64,000 nucleotides of DNA from Curvularia sp. ZM96. Lineage: Eukaryota; Ascomycota; Dothideomycetes; Pleosporales; Pleosporaceae. The translations under genes were made by a program, and so were the position numbers. Positions 9,988-21,158 of this stretch are shown here, in pieces. Numbering within the stretch: position 1 is the first letter of the stretch; every line of letters starts with the position of its first letter. The DNA is taken from contig JAJGBQ010000001.1 of NCBI GenBank assembly GCA_022457065.1, positions 2,852,001 to 2,916,000 on the forward strand. The letters run 5' to 3'. Below the pieces are notes generated by a model. It did not search any database and was not told the origin of the DNA. It saw only the letters and a list, made by a program, of their open reading frames with translations.

Positions 9988-11645
9988 ATGGCGGAAGAAA
10001 TCTCGAAAAACTTTGAGACGCTGCAATTGCACGCCGGTAAGCAATTGTCGTAGAGCAAGACGATATGTGACTGCTGCTGACGTGAACAACCAGGCCATAA
10101 ACCAGATCCAGCCACCAACTCTCGTGCCGTGCCCATTTATGCTACCACCGTATGACCCCCATGAACGTCGAGTCCTTTTAGAACAGTGAGAAAATACTCA
10201 CCATGGCAGTCCTATGTGTTCAACGACAGCGACCACGCCGCCCGACTCTTCGGCCTCAAAGAGTTTGGTAACATCTACAGCCGAATCGGAAACCCAACTG
10301 TTGGAGTTTTTGAGGAGAGAATTGCCGCGCTCGAAGGTGGTGTCGCTGCACTGGCTACAGCGTCGGGTCAAGCAGCACAGTTCATTACCATTTCTGCTCT
10401 GGCACACGCGGGCGACAACATCATCTCCACTTCAAATCTCTACGGCGGCACGTACAACCAGCTCAAGGTCTTTTTCCCGCGTTTGGGCATCAACACAAAG
10501 TTCATCAACGGCGACAAGCCTGAAGATTTCAAAGCTGCCATTGACGACAAGACCAAGGCCATTTACGTGAGTTTTGTCTTGTTTTTATATAAAAAATTCA
10601 ACACATGATATGCTGACATGGTTCACAGCTCGAAAGTATCGGTAACCCAAAGTACAACATTCCCGACTTCGAAAAGATTGTAGCCATTGCGCACGAGGCT
10701 GGCATTCCAGTGGTTGTCGACAACACTTTTGGTGCAGGCGGTTATTTTGTCAGGCCTATCGATCATGGCGCTGATATTGTTGTGCACTCTGCTACCAAGT
10801 GGATCGGAGGTAGATTCCCTTCCCACATGAACCAGACAACCAACTAATTTCTACAGGTCACGGAACCACCATTGGCGGCGTCATTGTCGACAGCGGAAAG
10901 TTTGACTGGGGAAAGCACGCCAAACGCTTTCCGCAGATGATTGAGCCATCCGAGGGCTACCATGGCCTCAAGTTCTGGGAGACTTTTGGCCCCATCACAT
11001 TCATCATCCGGGCGCGCGTCGAGATCCAGCGTGATCTGGGCGCAGCACTGAATCCCTTCGCCGCACAGCAGCTTCTCCTCGGTGTTGAGACGCTCTCTTT
11101 GCGAGCCGAGCGACACGCCTACAACGCACTCAAGCTCGCCAAGTGGCTCGAGGCCAATGAGAACGTAAGCTGGGTCTCGTACCCAGGCCTCGAGAGCCAT
11201 CCGTCCCACCAGCTAGCGAAGAAGTATCTGCCTCGCGGATTCGGAGGCGTCTTGTCTTTTGGCGTTACAGGAGGCGGCAAGGCGGGATCTCAGGTCGTAG
11301 ACAACTTTAAGCTCATTTCCAACTTGGCAAACGTCGGGGATTCAAAAACGCTGGCTATCCACCCTTGGACGACGACACACGAGCAGTTGACCGACGAAGA
11401 GAAGCTGAGCTCTGGTGTTACTGAGGTAAGTAGACGAATTGTTCGTAAAGGTGAAGACTTGCTAACACGGCCGTGTCCAGGACCTCATCCGCATCTCTGT
11501 CGGAACCGAGCACATTGACGACATCATTGCGGATTTCGAGCAATCATTCAGCAAGTCCGCGACGAAGCCCCAGGATAAACATCCGGAGAACGCAGACAAG
11601 ACGGCGGAGCCCAAGACTTCTGCGTCACTGTCGGGTGCGACGTAA
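9988..11645 (+). CDS. MET17: O-acetylhomoserine (thiol)-lyase
   Basis: PLP enzyme that makes homocysteine from O-acetylhomoserine and sulfide in the cytosol (methionine/cysteine synthesis). Six exons: 9988-10036, 10094-10149, 10210-10566, 10629-10809, 10857-11425 and 11481-11645, giving 458 aa; all phases agree. Conserved blocks in order: FETLQLHAGHKPD, AVPIYATTSYVF, YSRIGNPT, ALEGGVAALATASGQAAQF, SNLYGGTYNQ, VVDNTFG, the PLP-lysine motif SATKWIGGHGTTIGG (Lys near residue 211) and the C-terminal LIRISVGTEHIDDII. Cys/Met-metabolism PLP family, closest to yeast Met17/Met25. The lysine- and alanine-rich tail after the last block is variable in the family. Just upstream, the sequence ATGACGTGAC near 9788-9797 resembles a bZIP/CRE site, but that is only suggestive. 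Confidence 0.95.
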
Positions 11646-12143
11646 GAATGCGGGAAGGAGGGCGAGGACCGAGGCTGAGTTTTCTTCAAACAAAAGAAGA
11701 AAAAAGAGCTGTTGACGGCGGACGAGGAAAGCGACGTGATGTGGATAAGTAACAGATGAGGCAATTTGATACCAAGTAACTTCGACTCCTCTTTCCCCTC
11801 CGTCTCTTTTTTTTATTCCTACTATACAACATCTGCAGTAGCAAACAGAAAGCTACTATATCACTCCCCTCCGCAATCTTCATTCCTCATTCGTCAAGCT
11901 ACGTACCCTTTTCGCCGCATACCAGATAGTATATGCCTCGGCACATCCCTTCCAAGCCTAGCCCCGCAGCCCGACCAATCAATCAACCGCGGCATCTCAG
12001 AGCGTCTCGCCGCACCTAATACCCCAGATTGATCGTGCATTTGCGCTCGGCATGTGACAAAACAGGGAAACCTGCCGCATGACTGCATCGCATTTCCCAC
12101 AGGGATCCCCATCTCCATCTGTGTTGTGTGGTGTTGTGTTGAG

Positions 12144-12145
<2 letters not shown>

Positions 12146-12174
<29 letters not shown>
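12146..12174 (+). repeat. (GGCA)n microsatellite
   Basis: About seven consecutive GGCA units in intergenic DNA. It lies outside any supported reading frame. Confidence 0.9.
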
Positions 12175-12177
<3 letters not shown>

Positions 12178-12348
12178 GCACATGCTTGACACTAACTATG
12201 TTGTTCGAGTTTCACATGCCTGTGCTTTTGCGTGGTGTTCACGAGGGAACGGGTGCTGCTGCATCTGCATCGTACGAAACTAACGACTGCGCTCTTACGT
12301 AGTTTGGGGACAATCGATTCGCAGGTCGTTGGTGATCTGTGATGCTCA

Positions 12349-12376
12349 AGAGAGAAAGAGAGAAAGAGAGAAAGAG
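12349..12376 (+). repeat. AGAGAAAG purine repeat
   Basis: About three units of an 8-nt GAGAGAAA motif in a purine-only run within the same intergenic region. Confidence 0.85.
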
Positions 12377-13087
12377 TGAGATACTGTTGTCAGCAGCGCG
12401 CAGCTTAACCCCCATTCATGCTTTCTTTCCGCAAAAGCAAAAAAGCCACTCGGCGTACACGTTCGATTGTGGAGATTGTGCCCCGGAGCGCTCGTCTGCT
12501 TTCCTCCGGGGTTGGGTGCGGAGCGCGTCATTTGTGTGGACCCCTCCCCCAAGAGATGCCGAGGCACATGGAGCAACGGACAAGGCGAAATATGGGGGGA
12601 GAGTGGGCCTTGGTGCGGTGCGCGCGTGCTTGTGGGTGGATGTGTGTAGGTGTCCCGAGTGATTCCGTCTCTTTCTCTCTCCTCTTTCTTCTTTCTTTCT
12701 CGACTGACAACTCTGACTTCTCATCTCGACACGTCTCGTGCTATTTAGCAATACCGGAGCTTGTGGCGCGTGTGTGGTGCAAGGCTACGTTCCATAGCTA
12801 GCTGAGAAGGGAAGTTTGTTTGCGCTCGTTGGGTAAGGATCGTCGTGGCGCACTAGACATCACAGGTACGTACTGTATGCTGTCATTTTCTGGTGACAGC
12901 GTTTTATATTTGGACGTTGGAGATGTTTTTTTACTAACATTCTGGTTATGGAGTGTAGGAAGCATAACAATTACCGCTGGCGTCATCGGTTGCCCTGCTG
13001 ACTTGCTGCACCCGCCTAACCTGCGTAAACACTGTACATCTGGGTTTCTTCACTCTCGACGTGTTGCGCACATAGCAGCCTACAAAC

Positions 13088-15330
13088 ATGTTTGGAGGCA
13101 CAGATCTTCAGATTGAGCGCGCGAACCAGCTCCATGCGCCTCCGCCAAAGGGACAGCCTTACAGCGTTCCCCTGCCTGGTACCGCGACGGAAGGAAGAAC
13201 AGCTATCTACAGGCACTGGAGATTTGCCGATAAGCCTCTGTTGGAGAAACTAGTTCCCGAGGTACTTCACTTTTTTGTTTCACTCCGAAGAAACAGTCGT
13301 CATTTCTTCAAAGCAAGGACTAACCAAGCGACAGATCAGTACACCGCACGAGGCATTCGAGAACTCAGTTGCAAAGTGGCCCAAGAAGAAATGCCTCGGT
13401 CACCGCCCATATGATGCTACTGCCAAGACCTTCGGCCCCTACATATGGGAAGACTACGAGACAGTTGCAAAGCGGAGAAAGGACTTTGGTGCTGGGTTGG
13501 TGCACCTGCACAGACAGGCTGGTGTGACTGGGTCAAAGTACGGTGTTGGACTGTGGTGTCAGAACAGGCCGGAGTGGCAGATTACTGACCTGGCTTGCAT
13601 GTCGCAAGGCCTCTACACAGTCTCCATCTACGACACACTGGGCCCCGACACGACAGAGTACATCATCAACCACGCAGAGCTGGCGTGCGTGGTTGCTGGA
13701 ATCAACCATGTCACTGCGCTATTGAAGCTGAAGCCGCGCCTCCCGACTCTGAAGATTATCGTGGTACTTGACCCATTGTCGGCTGGCGAGCTTCCTGGCG
13801 AGTCCAAAGGCGACCTCTTGAACTCGCTTGCCAGCGAGCAAGGCGTGACGATCCACTACATCCGAGATGTGGAAGCCCTGGGCGAGAAGCAGCCTCTTCC
13901 GATGAACCCACCTTCACCCGATGACATTGTTACCGTCAACTACACTTCTGGAACAACCGGTAATCCCAAGGGTGTCGTCCTGACCCAGCGTAACGCGCAC
14001 TCTGCGACTTGCACGAGCATGGTGCTTACGGGCAGTAAGCAAGACGAGATCATCTGCTCTTTCCTGCCCCTTGCGCATATCTACCAGCGTCTGGGAGAGC
14101 ATACCGCGCTTGCAGCTGGCTCGGCAATTGGTTACTTCCACGGAAACATTGTCGAGCTCGTCGATGACCTCAAGCTGATACGACCAACCGTCTTTTCTGG
14201 TGTCCCGAGGTTGTACAACCGGTTTGGAGGAAAGATCAAGGAGGCAACAGTTCAGGCACCTGGTATCAAGGGAGCTTTGTCGCGGCACGTGGTGTCGACC
14301 AAGCTTGCGGCTCTCAACGACAAGCAGAACCCAAGCAACACGCATATGCTGTATGATCGCATCTGGGCGAACAAGGTGGCCGCGGGTCTTGGTCTGGATC
14401 GATGCAGGGTCATGGTCAGTGGCTCTGCGCCTATTGATCCCACTCTGCACTCATTCCTGCGTGTTGTCTTTTCGAACCACTTCCCTCAGGGATATGGCTT
14501 GACCGAGACATACGCAGCGTCTTTGGTTCAGGCCGAGGGCGATCTCTCAGCGGGTAACTGTGGTGGTGTGGTGCCAAACACCGAGTGTGCTCTGGTCGAT
14601 GTGCCGGACATGGAATACTTTGCTTCCGACAAGCCTTTCCCTCGTGGTGAATTGGTCATTCGCGCCGCTTCGCAATTCAGAGAGTACTTCCGCAATGAGG
14701 AGGAGACGGCAAAGGCTGTTGATGCCGAGGGCTGGTTCCACACGGGCGATATCTGCACTGTCGACGAACTCGGCCGCTTCAAGATCATCGACCGCAAGAA
14801 GAACGTCCTCAAGCTCGCACAGGGCGAGTACATTTCACCAGAGCGCATTGAAAACCAGTACCTGGCAAACTGCAGCTACCTCGCCTCTGCCTACGTCCAC
14901 GGCGATTCGCACCAGTCGTTCCTCGTCGCCATTTTCGGAGTTGCGCCCGATCTGTTCCCGCAGTTTGCGTCCAAGGTCCTTGGTGAGAAGATTCCCGAAG
15001 GCGATATGGAGAAGCTCAGGGAGGCGTGTCAAAGCAAAAAGGTGCAGCAGGCGGTGCTGAAGGAGTTGGACAAGGTTGGACGCAAGAACAAGTTCAACAG
15101 CTACGAGCGCGTAAGAGCTGTTCGACTGTTTGTCGATCCTTTTACGATCGAGAACCAGCTCTTGACACCGACGTAAGTTTCCGTGGCAAGATTAGATTCG
15201 ACGACAGACGCTAACAAGACACAGACTGAAACTGAAGCGTCCGCAGACGGCAAAGGCCTTCAGACAGCACCTGGATGACTGCTACGAGGAGGCGCTGGCC
15301 GCGGAGTCGGCACCCAAGGCCAAGCTATAG
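13088..15330 (+). CDS. Long-chain fatty-acid CoA ligase with peroxisomal signal
   Basis: Activates fatty acids to acyl-CoA, most likely to feed peroxisomal beta-oxidation. Three exons, 13088-13261, 13335-15172 and 15225-15330, give 705 aa, the usual length for fungal Faa proteins. ANL-superfamily motifs: P-loop YTSGTTGNPKGVVLTQ (about residue 260), GYGLTETYA (about 443), GWFHTGDI, and the lysine-bearing DRKKNVLKLAQGEYISPE (about 543). The spliced last exon ends in AKL-stop, an accepted variant of the PTS1 tripeptide, which points to import into peroxisomes as for yeast Faa2. Without the last intron the protein would stop at TPT and lack the signal, so the splice decides localisation. Substrate chain length cannot be read from sequence. 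Confidence 0.93.
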
Positions 15331-15836
15331 AGAGATGGAAGATTGTTTTTGCATGCGTGTTTTCTTTGGGCGAGTTTTCCTGCTGGATTACGTGCAGTAT
15401 GTGCACCATGGGACTGCATGTAGATCGGTTTAATGCACTTGTATATCGAGTCGAGCCCCGCGGCGTCTGCTCTACTAGAACCTTAGTATGTTGAGAGAGA
15501 AAAAAATCACATCTTTATCGATAAAGAGCATAGTTGCCAGGGCGGTGAGTGGCTGGCAACGACGTGTCAACGGCATAGTGGAGTGTAACGCACAGGTACG
15601 AGCAATCACCGAGCGCCAAGTCATGTTCACTGCCGCAGGGACCTCAATCTCGGTACTATGGCTTGTTTTTGGGCCATGGCCGTCTTGCGATCCTTCGGGT
15701 CCAGCAAACAACAACAACAGCTGCCCGGCCGCCTGGTCAAATCTTTCACTTTCCACCTCAGATTCCGCTCACGCTCCTCATCTTGCCGTGTGCCTGAGGA
15801 GCGCTTATGCCCATTACACGTGCCACCACGCTGGCC
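15331..15836. other. Intergenic region, acyl-CoA ligase to nuclear protein gene
   Basis: About 500 bp in tandem orientation. It should hold the promoter of the downstream gene; I see no further gene. Confidence 0.6.
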
Positions 15837-17126
15837 ATGAGCGAAGAGACCGACGATGCGAATCGCCCGCGCGCATCGCGCTTTCGAGAGCATACAAACA
15901 CAAACAGCACCATTCGGCCGCCGCCCGACGAGCTCTGGAAAGACATTGGCGTCGAGGAACTGATTGACCAGTTCAATGAGGAGAATGCGCTGCCGCCCAC
16001 GACGAGGAAGAGCTCTGCCAGCCATGAGGAGCGGGTAGCTAGACCTGCGCACTCGAGGACTCTCTCTGGCCCTGCCGCATTGGATAGGAGCAACAGCAGT
16101 TCCAGCTCTGGTTCTGCTGCTGCATCGAGCGAAGGAGCGTATGCGCGCATACAGCGCGCATTTGCATCTATGTTTGGCAGCGTCTTGGGCAAGCGGAAGG
16201 CTGGCAGCACCGAGGCTGAGCGAGACAGAGAGCAGCACCAGCAGCTGCTCGAAGAGCGCAAGAAGGCCGCTGAAATCGCATACTACGACGCCAAGGAGCG
16301 CGGGCTGCTTCCCACACCAAAGGTCTTTGTAAGACCGGGCATGGCTGGCAGAGTAAATGGTCGTGAGCTCCACACCGCTGAGAAGATGCAGCTGGGATTA
16401 ACGACAGAATTAGTCGAGGCCGCAACTCCTGTGCGCACACCACGCACGCCAGGAACACCAGGTCTTCACCGCATGCCCAGCAAGAAGGACCTCCACAAGC
16501 AAAAGAAGCTTACCAAGCGCGTCTCCGACCTCGAATTCAAGCTTGCCTCGGCCCGCAAGGAGCTCCACACGGTCCTCTACAACGACCTGCCTCCCGTTCC
16601 CCCCGTCCCGAGATTTGCGCCTCTCACACCCGACGTTACACAGAGCGAGAACGAAGCTGCATCACCCGAGGTCCGTACCTCGTTATCAGACTCGAAAGCA
16701 CTGAGGAGCATGGGCAGACTTGTCAAGAAGCGCAAAACTGCTGCCCACGACTCGGACGCAGAGTACAAGCCTGTACCCACCGACTCGGAAGGTGACACAG
16801 ACATGATCTCTGTACCATCTGCGTCGGAACATGAATACGGTGAAGATGAAGAAGACGAAGACGCTTCCGCAGAGCCTACTACCAAGCGCTCCAAGGGCCG
16901 CAAAGCGAAGAATTCTCAAAGGCAGAGTTCGCGCCTGCGCAACAAGTTCTCGCGAAGCAGCATCAGACACGAGGAACCGGTTAGCATTGTGCCTGATGGC
17001 GTCACAGTCCCGCTCGTGCCGAGTTTGCCCAAGGAGCTTGAAGAAGAAGGTAAAAAGAAAGGGAGAGGGAAGCAAGGTAATGCCAGAGATGATGGGTACG
17101 GAGGACTGGGTCATGAGATCTTCTGA
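15837..17126 (+). CDS. Acidic/basic low-complexity nuclear protein (hypothetical)
   Basis: Single-exon frame of 429 aa from ATG 15837 (MSEETDDANRPRAS); an in-frame ATG at 15807 would add ten residues. Features: an N-terminal DELWKDIGVEELIDQFNEEN helix, a Ser-rich linker, a conserved-looking KERGLLPTPKVFVRPGM segment, a coiled coil built on KKDLHKQKKLTKRVSDLEFKL followed by PPVPPVP, an acidic run (EDEEDEDAS) and several basic nuclear-signal-like patches (KKRKTA, KRSKGRKAK, KKKGRGKQG). Similar fungal proteins are often annotated as nuclear RNA-binding, on weak grounds. I do not see an RRM or other RNA-binding fold, so the function stays open. It is probably a chromatin- or RNA-associated scaffold, by inference only. 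Confidence 0.8.
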   Translation: MSEETDDANRPRASRFREHTNTNSTIRPPPDELWKDIGVEELIDQFNEENALPPTTRKSSASHEERVARPAHSRTLSGPAALDRSNSSSSSGSAAASSEGAYARIQRAFASMFGSVLGKRKAGSTEAERDREQHQQLLEERKKAAEIAYYDAKERGLLPTPKVFVRPGMAGRVNGRELHTAEKMQLGLTTELVEAATPVRTPRTPGTPGLHRMPSKKDLHKQKKLTKRVSDLEFKLASARKELHTVLYNDLPPVPPVPRFAPLTPDVTQSENEAASPEVRTSLSDSKALRSMGRLVKKRKTAAHDSDAEYKPVPTDSEGDTDMISVPSASEHEYGEDEEDEDASAEPTTKRSKGRKAKNSQRQSSRLRNKFSRSSIRHEEPVSIVPDGVTVPLVPSLPKELEEEGKKKGRGKQGNARDDGYGGLGHEIF

Positions 17127-18825
17127 CCATGAAAGAGCATGGCGACATTTATTCTTGTACAAGGTGCGCCAGAAAAAAAAAGGGAAAAAGCAAAGAAACC
17201 AAACTGAGTAAGACGTAATTGGACATGGGTTGTCTCCCATGTTTTTTGTTTTGCGGCGGGGGGTCAGGTACCGCGTTCTGGTGCTCTGAAAAACGGGATT
17301 TCGGACTGTATATTTTATTTTCTTGGGTCGTTGTACCGGCTGCTTCTTGTCTCTCTCTACTCCTTGAGAAGAGAGAGTGAGAGGTCTGTTGGCTTGGTCC
17401 GCCCTTCCATTTTTTTATTTCTTTTCTCCATCTCTCTCTTTCTCTCTCAGTCACTCACTTTTTCACGTCATTCTCTCTGTCCCTCTTGGAGTCATTTTCA
17501 ATACTTCCTGCTGGTGCAATGTGTCTCTTTCTTGAACGACAGATTCTATACGAAGGCAACGAAGATTACGAATGATAATTTTTTGAAATGTTTATAGGGG
17601 ATTGATCCTTGTTTGTATTCTGGAGATCTAAATATGTCGGATGCTCCGGAGATTGAGGTTTACAGTCGCTTGAGCTGCCTGGAACTGTGTGTCTTACTCA
17701 TTTACATACACTTGGGACTATGCATCTCACTCTCATGTAGGGTACTCCTGTGCCTTGCATATGCCCAGTGAATACGGATTTCCCTTTGCTTTACCTATTG
17801 TGTTGACATAGGCTGAGTGCTTACCTTGACGATGGTAATCCTCTTCGGTCCGATAGCAGAATAGTGTTTAATACGCAGTTCAAAGTCGATCTCTCACATC
17901 TGGTCGGATTGTTATCTCCGAGGCCGATGTTCACACTAACAACGACTCAATCTAGTGCGCAGTATCTAGACGTCATCGGGCATACTTCTGTTGGATGAAG
18001 ATGGGGACTAAGCTATTGGTTTGAAGTACCAACGTCCCGTGCTTGTATCGTATGAACATACATACACACTTCCCAACTGCAGTCTAACCCGGCCCTCTTA
18101 GCCATCATACCCAGATCCAGCATCAATCCCCATCTTCCTAGCCACCGCTGCAAAAGAGGGAGTAAGGCAGGTGCAAAAAGAGAAAGGATGCGCGGTCGGG
18201 CAAATCACCCGTTGTTTCCTGGTACCATTGTGACCTCTTGCATGCGCTCAAAGCCGGGTAGCCGGATTATATAACTGCCACACCAATTGGCCGTATAACA
18301 CCCGAAAGCATATCGTGCATGACCTCTGGGGGACCTGGCAGTTTCTGCCCCTGAGTTCTACTCAGCCCATCAGCAGCGTGAGAAGGCCAAGTAAACGTAC
18401 GTATATCATTGTCGACTCTACAGTCTACATACTGCCGCGAAAACCATCTCTCGTTATCAACTCGGCAACAATAGACTTTTGCGTGCTTATTAGTGTGGAG
18501 AAGCAGATCCCCGGTGCTTACTCTCATTGTATAGTCTGTACGTACTTAGCTGGCTAAACTCGGTGGGGCAGGAACCAATACCATCCTTGTTCGCGACATC
18601 GTAACCTTTGGGCGATATCCCGCAGTAGTAGTTCGTTCGACATGGTAATCTCCCTTTAGTGAAGTGGGGGCGCGGCCGATGGTCAAACCGTGACAAGCAT
18701 TGTCCCTAGAAGCTTAAATACGCCAGCCAAGGTACGTTGGTAGGTTTTTGGGATGCTGCTCTTTTCGCTCGTTCAAACCCGTCTTGTTGTACTTTTTACT
18801 TGACATTGCTGGTGGTCAAGCCATT
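17127..18825. other. 1.7 kb intergenic region
   Basis: Starts with poly-pyrimidine tracts (17350-17470) and is otherwise of mixed composition. No frame over 90 codons and no recognisable motif. It probably contains the carboxypeptidase promoter, with a TTAAATAC TATA-like element near 18714. Confidence 0.55.
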
Positions 18826-20896
18826 ATGCTGACCAGGTCGGTAGTAACGCCGCTGCTGGCACTCTCGTTGCTTACGTCGCAGGCTGTGGCTTTGTCGGCG
18901 AAGCACTGGAGCAAGCGCAGTAATGCGGTCTATCTGCCCAAGGAAGTCGACGATTACAAGACGGCTACGGCGCCAAACAATGTCACCATTCGATACAAGA
19001 ACCCTGGTATCTGCGAGACGACGCCCGGTGTAGACAGCTACTCCGGATACGTGGATCTCACACCCGATGTACGATTTCCCTTTGCTTTTCTGGACTCAGT
19101 GATTACATGCATTCGACTAACTCTTCCCAGGTCCACGTTTTCTTTTGGTTCTTCGAGTCCAGGAACAATCCTGCATCGGACCCGTTCACCCTGTGGTTGA
19201 ATGGCGGTCCCGGATCAGATTCGCTGATTGGGCTCTTTGAGGAAAACGGGCCATGCATGATCAACGATAATATCACCGCTGTGTACAATCCATACAGTTG
19301 GAACAATGTCTCCAATATGCTGTACATTTCCCAGCCTGTCGGCACGGGCTTCAGCTACCAGAAGCAAGGAGTCGGCAGTTTAAACGAAGTGACCGGAGAT
19401 TTCCATTACAACTCGACTGAATGGCCGGCTAAGGGGCGATACCCGGTTCTGGAGCCGCTCAATGAGGGTAAAATTGATACTACGGATCTTGCTGCTGCCG
19501 CAGCATGGGTAAGTCTTGATGAACGTCCTCATTTCTGTGTGCTTTCTGCTAATCGAATACCCGCACGTAGCACGTTTTCCAAGCCCTGCTGGCTACCATT
19601 CCCAAATTCGACGCCAAAGTAGGTCCCGTGAGCCCAGCACGGGAATTTAACCTCTTCACCGAGTCTTACGGCGGCCACTACGGCCCCGCCTTCTTCAGCT
19701 ACTTCTACAAGCAAAACCTCAAGATTCAGAACGGAACCATGCCCGGCTACCAGATGAACTTCAACTCTCTTGGTATAATCAACGGCATTATCGACGAAGC
19801 CACCCAGGTACAATACTACCCCGAGTTTGCCGTGAACAACACATACGGCATCAAAGCCTACAACGACACCGTCTACTCGTACGCCAAATTCGCCACCAAC
19901 ATGGCCAACGGCTGTCTCTACCAAATCGGCGTCTGCCGCCTTGCCGCCGAAGGCAACGGTACCTACTACCACGTGGATCGCCCCATTACCGAAGCCGACC
20001 TAACCCCCGGCGTCAAGCAAATCTGCAACCAAGCCACCAACATGTGCCGGGACAACGTCGAGGCACCGTTCTACTACTACAGCGGCCGCGGCACCTACGA
20101 CATCCGGCATCCGCAAGACGACCCCACGCCCCCTGACAACTTCCGCGCCTATCTCCGTCGGCCAGAGATCCAGCAGGCGCTCGGTGTGACGCTGAATTAT
20201 ACCACGTCGAATACCGCGATTTACTTTGCTTTCCAGAACACGGGCGACTTTGTTTATCCCAACTTTAGACTCGATTTGGAGTACCTGCTTGACCAGGATG
20301 TGAGGGTTAGTCTGGCGTATGGAGATGCGGATTATATCTGTAAGTTTCGCGTAGTATTATCTGCTTTCTTTTGCTATACATGGGTGAGAGGAATGGAAAG
20401 GGAAAGAAAAGCTTGGATTGCTAACCTAACTATCCGCGTCACAGGCAACTGGTTCGGCGGTGAAGCCATCAGTCTGGCACTCGACTACACGCACAGCAAG
20501 GAGTTCCGCGCCGCGGGCTACGAGGCCATGGTGGTCGACGGCACGCAATATGGCGAGGTACGGCAGTATGGCAACTTTAGCTTTGCACGTATCTATGAGG
20601 CAGGCCATGAGATACCTTACTATCAGCGTAAGTTTTTATATATATATATATTCGGGCACTGCTTTTACTGAGGTGTTGATTTACTAACGACTCGTGTAGC
20701 TGTCGCTGCGCTGGCGTACTTTAACCGCACGCTGTATCACTATGACATTGCTACGGGCGCAGAGAAGGTGACTGCTAATCTTACTTCTTCGGGCCCTGCG
20801 AACTCGACGCATACGCAGTCACCTGTTCCATTGACATCGTCAGCAGCGCCCGAATTCCCTAGTCCCATCTACCCTACAGCTGCGCCAACCCACTAA
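18826..20896 (+). CDS. Secreted serine carboxypeptidase (S10)
   Basis: Removes C-terminal amino acids from peptides, either outside the cell or in the vacuole. Five exons, 18826-19068, 19131-19508, 19571-20339, 20445-20627 and 20700-20896, give 589 aa; every phase agrees. Signal peptide LLALSLLTSQAVALSA follows the chosen ATG; an in-frame ATG at 18748 would bury it. S10 landmarks: FWFFESRNNPASDPFTLWLNGGPG, nucleophile block TESYGGHYGP (Ser near residue 239), YGDADYICNW carrying the catalytic Asp, and EAGHEIPYYQP carrying His (about 518). The oxyanion region reads GPGSDSLIG where the classical family has GPGCSSLxG. The tail is Ser/Thr/Pro-rich. Several NxT/NxS sites suggest glycosylation. A (TA)n run lies in the fourth intron. 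Confidence 0.92.
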
Positions 20897-21158
20897 TTGA
20901 GCGATGGTGTTACGCTTCCGCCAGACAGATAATTGTTTGTAGAGACTACCTCTATCTAGTATAATACGAGATGAAACCAACATGTCCCTTACATAGCCTG
21001 AAAACTGCTGGTCTGTAGTGGTGACGTTTACAGAGTAAGCTCATGTGGCAGGGTCGACAAGGGCTATCAAAAATTCCATTGGTTCTGCCAACATGGCTCG
21101 GTCATCTCTACGCCAAACGCCATGCTAAATGCTACCGTAAAAATGCCACAACTTTTGA

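Larger units (their letters stand above)
11646..13087. other. 1.4 kb intergenic region with microsatellites
   Basis: Holds the MET17 3' region and the acyl-CoA synthetase promoter. It contains a GGCA-type tetranucleotide array and a purine AGAGAAAG array (listed separately) and CT-rich tracts near 12660-12720. A GTACGT site near 12866 could be the donor of a leader intron for the downstream gene. Short frames here have no recognisable motif. Confidence 0.6.
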
